In this document: in pieces, positions 1 to 8,200 of the stretch
How the letters are laid out: each line of letters opens with the position of its first letter
How positions within the stretch are numbered: the stretch's first letter is position 1
From: Ettlia oleoabundans
Taxonomy: Eukaryota > Chlorophyta > Chlorophyceae > Chlamydomonadales
Assembly: GCA_019693395.1 (NCBI GenBank)
Contig: JAAMXP010005205.1
Coordinates: 1-11,976, forward strand
Length of the DNA: 11,976 nt
Reading direction: 5' to 3'
Program-made: the position numbers and the translations under genes
The notes under the pieces: generated by a model
Database searches by the model: none
What the model saw: only the letters and a program-made list of their open reading frames with translations
Told to the model about the DNA's origin: nothing

Positions 1-1361
1 CGACAATGGCCTGGCCGCAAAGCCGCCGCCGCCGCCGGTCCAAGGCCGCAGCGCCGCGCGCGCCGCTGCAAGCAGGCTGCTGCTTGCGTCTTGCAATAGC
101 GCGGCAGCGGCCGCTTGCTGCTGCAGTTGCTGCACCGCCGGAGAGGAACCTGCAAGGAGGAGTTGAGTGCGAGGATGGCGGAAAGGGGGAGGGACAATAC
201 ATGTTGAAAGAGTATGGATTAACCCATGACGATGTAGCCGGTAGCAGGAAGAGACATGCCAGTCCAAAGCTGCAGCGGTGGTCTGAGCGGGCTGGCGGCC
301 TGCCGGGCGGCGGCAGTGGGGATGTTGTCGCGAGGGCGCGTCCAAGGTGCTCACCGCCCGTTATTGCCACTCCCGAGCAGGCAAGGCGCCGCAGCACCGG
401 TGTGGCAGCCCTTGCGCGAGACATCAGCAACTATGCAGCAGTCCAAAGGGTGGATGCACTGCTGAGCTCAACCGAGATCGATCAGATATGGCCAGCGGTG
501 ACGCACGGTGCAAAGCGTGAGGCTGGGTTTGCCACCACGGCCACCTCAGTACTGATGGCAGTACACATTGTGCTTGGGTGTTGAGTCCGATCCGTGTCGA
601 CATACGGAACATTGAATACCTGCCAAAGCACTTGCGTCACACTGCCGGGTTTGCATATCGACACCGCCGTTTTTGACTTGCCGCGGCAAGGGCAGCGCGC
701 CAGGTACGTTGCGATTGTGGAGTTATCGTAGTAGCAATCATATCATGTCGTGGTATGCACCCATCCGGCGCAGCTCCCTGCCCACCACAAACTGCACCCC
801 TAAACGGCTTGCGCTGGCCCAGGGCGCCTGGTTCCAATACTGGCCTGCCAGGCATGGTGCATCACGCAAACATATTCACCTTGCAGCTACCTGCCGCTCT
901 ATCCACACAACTACCGGTGGTGCCGCCGCTGCTGCTGCAGCTGCAGCGCCGTGCAGCAATGCTGGCCCTTGCCGCCTGTTTCCACCTTATTAATGCCAAA
1001 CCAAATGACCCCCACATCTCTACTGCAGTGGGCTGACAACAAATTTGGCAGGCTGCTTTGGAGACGCGGGCAGTGAGATCCAGCAACGTAAGTTGCGAAC
1101 TCTGCCCAACTAGAGGTGCCGCGGCTGGTTGCTGGATTGGCGCCCCGCTGTGCCCAGCGACTTTCTGGGCAGCAGGGTAGCAAGACCCTTGAGCCCTGCT
1201 GGCTGTTAGCACATTGGGAGCGGCAGGGCCATGACGCAGTCAAGCTTTCACCGAAGGTGCGTCTGCTGGCACCACCGTGCCCCGTGCCACCGTTATTGCT
1301 GCCCCACAACAACTGAGCTCTTCTAGTGCTGCCTGACATAGCCCTGCCCGGTCATGGTGTG
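1..1361. other. Upstream GC-rich region without a recognised gene
   Basis: Open frames exist, the longest at 6-584 (+, 192 codons), but I recognise no domain, and such lengths are common by chance in this base composition. GCC/GCT-triplet-rich patches occur near 24-70 and 920-955. An upstream gene's end or transposon debris cannot be excluded. Confidence 0.5.
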
Positions 1362-1753
1362 ATGAATGTGTCTGCCGTTTCGTCCTTAGCAGCGTTGTTT
1401 GCACCGCTTGCCAGACACCCTTCTGTCATCCGACTGCTGCGGTTGCCGGCCAGTGGTGGCGCCGGCGCCCTGCTCCTTTGCATCAAGGGTCGCGCCGCCG
1501 ATTCGCCGTTTATGTACATGATCCTTCTTCGGCTGTATATATACTTCCTCGTCGTCGGGGCTGCTGCCCGGCTTGCTTGGGCTGCATTCCCTTTGCACCC
1601 TGCCAATCGCGCTGTTTCGCTTGCAGCGGTTTTGCTGCATGGCTGCTTTGAGGGACGATCTCCAGGCGCGGGTCGTGCAAGCGCGAAATGCTATCCGGCT
1701 AGAGACCCGAGGGCTTCGGGGCCTCCCTTCCTGGCTGTTGTTGCTCGCTCCTT
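1362..1753 (+). CDS. Possible first coding exon of the permease gene (weak)
   Basis: The exon at 1957 has no in-frame ATG before a stop (TAG at 1826), so an upstream coding exon is required unless translation starts at 2897. A good donor, GTGAGA, at 1754 would end an exon in phase 2, which the G at 1957 completes. In that frame the sequence is open back past ATG 1362, with further ATGs at about 1512 and 1518. The predicted peptide is hydrophobic and Ala/Leu/Arg-rich with no recognised motif. Against it, a TATA-like run lies inside this segment. ATG 1639 and ATG 1761 are in other frames and need poorer donors. Confidence 0.2.
1536..1543 (+). promoter_or_regulatory. TATA-like run, candidate core promoter
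   Basis: TATATATA in otherwise GC-rich sequence, about 410 bases before the first supported coding exon. If it is the core promoter, transcription would start near 1565-1575 and the low-confidence coding exon above would be wrong. Position alone supports it. Confidence 0.3.
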
Positions 1754-1858
1754 GTGAGAGATGAGAAATATACTCGTCAACTACTTGGTCGTTGATAGAG
1801 ACCTTGAGATCTTGCCTTCCTCGTCTAGTTCTTGTCAGCCCCACTTGTTCCCGCCGTC

Positions 1859-1889
1859 CGTCCCGTCCCGCTCCGCACGGGACGGGACG
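1859..1889 (+). promoter_or_regulatory. Perfect 12-bp GC-rich hairpin upstream of exon 1
   Basis: CGTCCCGTCCCG at 1859-1870 is exactly complementary to CGGGACGGGACG at 1878-1889, with a 7-base loop. It lies 67 bases before the acceptor of exon 1, in either the 5' UTR or the first intron. Function unknown. Confidence 0.6.
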
Positions 1890-1956
1890 CACCCCCGCTC
1901 TTACGGTGGTTGATCTCCCTGCGTTTCCCTTCCTGCTACTGTAATCTGGCCCACAG

Positions 1957-2248
1957 GTTGTCGACAGAAGAGCCCATCCTGCACAACTATGACAGCGTCA
2001 GCGTGGGCAGCGAGGTCGAGCTGACTGAAGCCGCCTCGCCGCTCGCTGCAGCAGCAGACGCCGCAACGCGCCACGACGGCCTGCTGCAGGGCACAAGCCC
2101 CCGCCGTGGCAGCAGCAAGGCCCCTGGGTTTGCCACAATAGAGGAAGAGGTGGACCGAGGGACAAACGGGTTTGGTGGCTCAAGCTTTGCGGGAAGCCCC
2201 AGCACCAGCCCTCGCAACGGCGGCGGCGGCAGCGGCGGTGGCGGAGGG
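1957..2248 (+). CDS. Permease exon 1: hydrophilic N-terminal tail (residues 1-97)
   Basis: Acceptor CCCACAG ends at 1956 and donor GTGAGC begins at 2249 (phase 0). The peptide starts with [13 protein letters not shown], is acidic and Ser/Ala/Gly-rich, and ends in a glycine run coded by GGC/GGT repeats. It has no membrane segment and is probably a cytosolic, disordered tail. Support is the open frame, splice phase and codon-like composition rather than homology. Intron 1 (2249-2893) holds a 24-bp tandem repeat and a copy of the exon 2 edge. Confidence 0.7.
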
Positions 2249-5200
2249 GTGAGCGGTGGTGGCTGGTTAGTCGTGGGTGTCAGCTTGGGGTGCAGACCGG
2301 CGTGTCGAATGCTGTGTGCAGCCCGCCTGCCTTACTGCTGCCTTGATCAGCAGGCGCTGTCGCTTTGTAGCATAGGTGGTGGCAGAGGAGGGGGCTGAGC
2401 TGGCCGGGCTGCCGTTGGGGCCAGCTTGAGCGGGCCTGTGTGTCTGCCTGGCATGTGCACATTGGCGGGCTGACTGTTGTGTGCACCCCGCCTGCTGTCC
2501 TGCTGTGCACCCTCCCCGCTGTGTCGTTATGCACCCCGCCTCTTGTGCTGTTCTGTTTCAGTTGCCCGTTGCCGTCACTCAAAGCCGCCCAATGCAGCTG
2601 TTGCAGCTTGGTGTGCGATCATCCTAGCGCTGTTAGGATGGATTTCTCGAGCAGATATCCAGCACCCGCCTGCATGCTTGCTGACCTTGCCTTTCCTGCT
2701 TTCCCACCTCCCCCTCCTGCATTCCATGGCAGCCCGTGCTAAGTGCGAGCATCCATTACCACTTCATACAGCCAGCATGCTCACCCTTCTGCTGCCTATC
2801 CCCTCCCCCCAACTGGCACGGTCACACACACCACCACTACCACCCACCCGCACGCGCGCTTCCTACCCACCCCTCCCTACCCCCCATTTGCAGTCCATGG
2901 CGGCACGTGCCAAGCCCTTGTCGCTGCTGCCTCTCATTGCACTCATCTTCTACGATGTGTCGGGGGGACCGTTTGGCATAGAGGTGGGCAGCGGTGATGG
3001 TTTGGGGGGTGGAGCGGGGTGTGGGGGACACTTTGGCATTCTGGTGGGCTGGGTTGGGCGGTTGGTGGTGGCTCCGGAATGGGTTGCTGTTTGGGTTGTC
3101 TGCATTTATGTGCTGAGGTGGTAGGGTGCTGTTGGCAAGGCTGTGTGGGAGGTATGGTGGGTCATTTGTGCACCGCCATTTGGATCAGCGCCCACCATCT
3201 TCAGCTTGGTGTTGGGCCATTTTTGGCAGTAAGGTGTGGGACACAGGGTGCAGACGGGAGGCGGGGGGGCAGATGGATGGATGTGTGCAGTGACGCTGCG
3301 CAAAGTTCGGCCGAAAAGTATGGGAAATGTTATGCTCATTGGTTGACAGCTCTCATTAAGGCACCTTTACTCGCCTGTTGGCCTGATGTCTGGCCTGCTC
3401 CCTCTGCCGCTTGCTGCCTCTGCCATTTTGCTGCGCTTTCCGTCCACCACGCACCTGCCCTAACGCACAGCGATGTGCTGCTGCTGCTGCCTATCTGTTA
3501 GCAATACCTTTGCAGGCACCACCATGCCGTCGCTCCCTTTGCTTTGGTTCCCATTCCCCATCGTGACCGTGGGCGTGGCACCACCTTGTGTTGGAGGATG
3601 CTGTTTGCTACACACACTCTCCTGCTGATGCCGAAACAGTCCGGCACATGCCCTCCTTTGTGTTTGCAGGATGCTGTCAGCAAGGGCGCGCCGCTTTTGG
3701 CAGTGGTTGGCTTTTTGGTGCTGCCCTTCATTTGGTCGGTACCAGAGGCGCTTGTCACAGCAGGTGGGTGCTGTGATAGTGTGTAGAATGGGTGGGATAA
3801 GTGCGTGTTTAAAGAAAAGGTGTGGGAAATGGTGGTGGCGTTGCTCCTTCGACGGTGCCGAAGGCGGTTGTCACAGCAAGTGTGGTTGCACTTTACTTTG
3901 TAGAGTTAACTTTGTGGGTGTGTACTGTTGGGCCTGTGACAATGCCGCCGCTCATACAGTCATACATGGCGCTGATGATTGGGTTGGGCGCTGCTGTGTG
4001 CTTGCGTGCTGCGCCGCGCTGTGCTGTGGTGCGCAGTCCTGCACCATGTGCACACACCAGTCATGCCCCGTTGTTTATTTCCCTTTGTTTTCATGCCATT
4101 CCGTAGTTAGAGCTGGGCCCCACCTTAAGCATCCAACAATCAGCCCCGCGTCAGAGTTCTACCTCAATACCCCATTTCTCATCACTCTCCATTCTGCAGA
4201 GCTGGCCACCACCTTCCCAGAGAACAGCGGCTACGTGGCCTGGGTGACCGCCGCTTTTGGGCCCTTCTGGGGGTTTCAGGTGCAGAGGGTATATTGGAAA
4301 TTTTTCATTGCAACTGGTTTTGTGTGTATGCATGTTTCTGCCGACTGTGGCAGATGGGCAGTGGGAGCGTGGTTGTGCACGCCGCCGTGCTGCCCAGCTT
4401 CGTGCTGGTACAGCTGGATGCGGCTGTATTGCTCTTGGCCTGCCGCTGCTGCCGCCGCCACGGCTGCTGACTGTCAGTGCAGCGTGGTCTGGGTAACCGC
4501 CGCCGTTGGGCCCTTCTGGGGTTCCAGATGCGATCTTTCGTCCACCCAGTTGTTGTGTGTGTATTGTGTGTGTATGCGACCCTAATTGCTACGGCAGTGT
4601 GCCCTCGTGCTGCGGTTGTGCTGGCTACTCTCTTGTTGCTGACGTTGCTGCTGCTGTCGCCTCTGCCTGCGAAATGAAGTCTGAGCGACAGCCGCCGTCG
4701 GGCCCTTCTGGGGGTTCCAGGTGCTGAGGGTGCATGGGATGTGGTGTTTTTTGTGTGTGCATGTGTGTGCATCTGCAGTGAACGGCTAAAGTTGTGGTGT
4801 GTGCGCAGGTTTGTGGGGTTATTGTATCAATGTAGGGTACTCTTGCTGCCGCTGATGCTGCGGGTGCGGCTGCTGCGGATGCGGCGCGGATTTCCCCATC
4901 GCTGCTGCTGCGGTCGGTTTTCGTTCTGACGCTGCGCCCTTGCCCCTTCCCCTCCCGCAGAAGGGCTTCTATGCTTGGGTCAGCGGCGTGACGGACAATG
5001 CCGTATACCCGGTGCTCTTCCTCAACTACTTGCAGGTGGGCGCTGGGACGGAATGGGTTGGAGATGGGTAGGGTGGGGTGGGGTTGGTGGCAGTGGTGCA
5101 TGCGTGCGATCAAGCGTGGTGATGGCGGGTGGTGTATATCTGGCTGCTGTTGGGTGCTTCACGTCTGCTTCCGCGCCATATGTTTATGCCTGCGGGCCCC

Positions 5201-8200
5201 CCCTGGGACCCCCCCGCTTATCGCTAGTGCACACGGTATTGCGTGTGTGTGCAGGAGGTGTGGCCGGTACTGGAGAGCTACTGGCCGCGACTGTGAGTGG
5301 CCCATTTTCCATTTTGGTGTTCGTGTGCTTTGCTTGCCCTGTTTGTATTCCTAACTCATAAACACCTTCCTCTCTGCAGCTTCTGCTACCTGAAGTCCCG
5401 TGTTTGCGTGCATGCCTTACCCTCCCCCTGTACTGTTTGGCGCCTTTCTGGCTGCAGCATCTTCCTGCTAACCTTCAACTTGGCGCTCACCTACCTCAAC
5501 TATCGGTGGGTGGCTGGCTGGCTGCCTGGCTAAGTAATCTACTGGCTTTGCCGCTGTAGCCGCCGAAGCCGCAGCCGTTGTATGTCAGCATGGTTCTCTG
5601 CTGGTTGCCGCTGCTGCCATCTTGCTGCCTCTGCTGCCATGTGCGAGCCGGCTGTTGTCTGCACCGCTCGTGTTGCCCCTGGCACACTTCCATGTGTCGC
5701 TGCATTACCGGTCGCTGCAATTGTTGCTGCGGCCACTGCATCCATTCTTGCCACCGCTGTTGCCAATGCTGGCGCTGCCACCCTTGCTGCTGCTGCTGCT
5801 GCCAGCTGCCACCCCTGTTGCTGCTGCTGCTGACTCCCCAACTGCGGCCGCTGTTGTCGCCTCCGCCACAGCCATTGTCATCAATGCGCGTGTCACCCCT
5901 GTCCACAGCTCGCTGCTGCATCCCGTTCGAGCCGCTGCTGCACATGTTGCTGCAGTTGCTGCTGCTGCTGCACTAAGTAACAGGCTGGCAGCCCTGATGC
6001 TGCTGCCGCCGCCGTTGCTGCTCCTGCCACCTGCCCACTCCGACCGCCACATAACCAGCTGGTCCTATTGATTGGGGACCACACCATTAGCCAGACAGCC
6101 AGTTAGCTACACACCCACCCGTTCTTCCACGTTTACCTTCGCTGACCTTAACCCATACGGTACCACACACCTCATGCATATCGCAAAAAACCCATACGGT
6201 ACCACACACCTCATGCATATCTCAAGGAGTTATCGCTCTTCCTGCGCATAATTTGTTTTGAGTTTTTTTGTCCCCGTGCTACAGGGGCCTGCACGTCGTG
6301 GGTGACGTGGCGGTCGGCATGACGATTTTCACACTGCTGCCGTTTGTGGCAATGTGCCTACTTGGTAAACCGATGGTGCATCAGGGGTGGATAGGCACAT
6401 TGGCAGTGGTGGGCGGTCTGTACGCAAGCAAGCTGGAGTAGAATAGAGCGACACCGAGGTCGCCTGTTGTGTAGTGCTCCATGGGACACTTACCAGCTGT
6501 TGTTCTTTGTCAGACAACAACACAGTTTATACCTTGCCTTTCTCCCAATCCCTGCCCGCAGGCCTGCCGCACGTGCACCCTGGCAACTGGGTTAAGGTTG
6601 ACTGGGGCAGCGTGCAGTGGCTACAGTTCCTCAACGTCATGTTCTGGTGGGTGCTGGGGCTCGTTTTCATGACATTTTGTTTCGAGAAAACAACAGTATG
6701 AGCACTTTGTTTGAATGTTGCTGCTCCTTCTGCCGCAGCCAGAGTTGCTGCTGCTCCACCCTGCTGTGCTGCTGCCGAGATGAGCGAGCCAGCAAACAGG
6801 CCCTGCACCCTTTCAGATGGAGACTGCAAGACCTCAACGACAGAGACATGGTATTGCTATCACAGCAACGATAACAACCGTACCGCATCCCACCTTGATT
6901 GGTATTACAGGAATCTTAACTACTGGGACTCCGTGTCCTGCCTGGCGGGGGAGGTGCATGAGCCGTCCAAAACCTTCCCACGAGCGCTGGCAGGTGGGTG
7001 CCACTGATCATCAGTTGTGTTTTCCGTGGATTAGCTGATATTAATTCTTGGCTGTGTTCGGTTGCAGGCAGTGCATTGCAGCCCTTTTGCAGCTGCTTGA
7101 AGCTGCTGTTGGGGAAACTTGTTGCGGCCCCGCAGTCACCATGCGGGCTGCCACCGAAGCCTTTCTTACCCAGCTGGTGTGGTCAGCATGAGACGGTCGC
7201 GTGATCCTACTGCATGCTTCTGGGCGATTTGCAGCCTCAGTAACTTGCAGCTGCCCTGCCGTGCCGACCCATAACCTTCCTTCGACTGGTTTACCTTCTG
7301 CACTCGGCGCCTCTCTTGCGTATTCAGGTGCTGTGGTGCTGGTGGTGGCTGCCTACCTGTTGCCGCTGCTGGTGGGGCTGGGGGTGACGGCGGACACAGA
7401 TGATTGGGAGCTCGGTTACTTTGCGGCGGTGGGGCAGAAGGTGGGTGCTGCTGATACCCTTCATTTTAGGGAAGGCTTGTGTGGCAAGCTTCACTCCAGG
7501 ATTAGCGCGTCCACCAGCCTGCCGTGACTTTTTTGTTTGTATGTCGCTGCTTGCTGCGGTGGCACAGAAGGTGCGTCTTGGTAAAACCATGTTTTTCCAG
7601 GGCTAGGTTGACCACAAAGCGGCTGGGACTTCTGTGATACTGAAAAGTGAATAACGGTGGTGTTGTAATTCCTCAATATACCATTGTTGCAATACGCTTT
7701 ATTGCCGATGCCTGCAGGTGGGCGGCTCGTGGCTGGCATGGTGGATTGTAGCAGCAGCAGCGATCAGCCAGATTGGGCAGTTTGAGGTAGGTGGGCAGAC
7801 TGGCAAGTGGGTTTGCGTGCATGTGTCATTGCATGATGGGTGATTGCTCGTCGGCAATGTATCGAGCCGACTGGCGAGGTTGAGGTGCTCCACCCTACGT
7901 TCTACGTTCTTGAAGCTGTAATGGTGGGTGGGCGGCGGGCAGTTGGGCATCTGGTGCGGGTTGGTAACAGCCACCACTATACGGCGAAACTGGCCTCTCG
8001 CATCGCTGCCTGTGCCGCCCCCACCACCCCACCACCCAACCCGCCCACTCCCCTTTCCCTCACTCATCCCCGTCCCCAAACTTTTCCGCGCTCTTTACCC
8101 CACTGCCGCTCACCCCGTGCCCCTTCCCCACACCCACCCCGCTGTGTAGGCGGAGATGAGCAGCGACAGCTTTCAGCTGCAAGGCATGAGCGAGCGTGGC

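Noticed and set aside
6..584. Plus-strand 192-codon open frame starting with an Arg/Ala-rich peptide
   Set aside because: No domain recognised, Kozak and splice context uninformative, and length expected by chance in GC-rich DNA.
1386..1892. Minus-strand 168-codon open frame opposite the leader
   Set aside because: No recognisable motif; it runs through the hairpin and the TATA-like run and overlaps the better-supported plus-strand gene start.
2562..2624. Possible extra exon after TTTCAG at 2561 in intron 1
   Set aside because: Exons 1 and 2 already join in phase 0 and the segment matches nothing in the family.
5496..5945. Minus-strand open frame with long poly-Gln runs
   Set aside because: It is the reverse reading of CTG-rich intron 7; no domain and no splice or start context.
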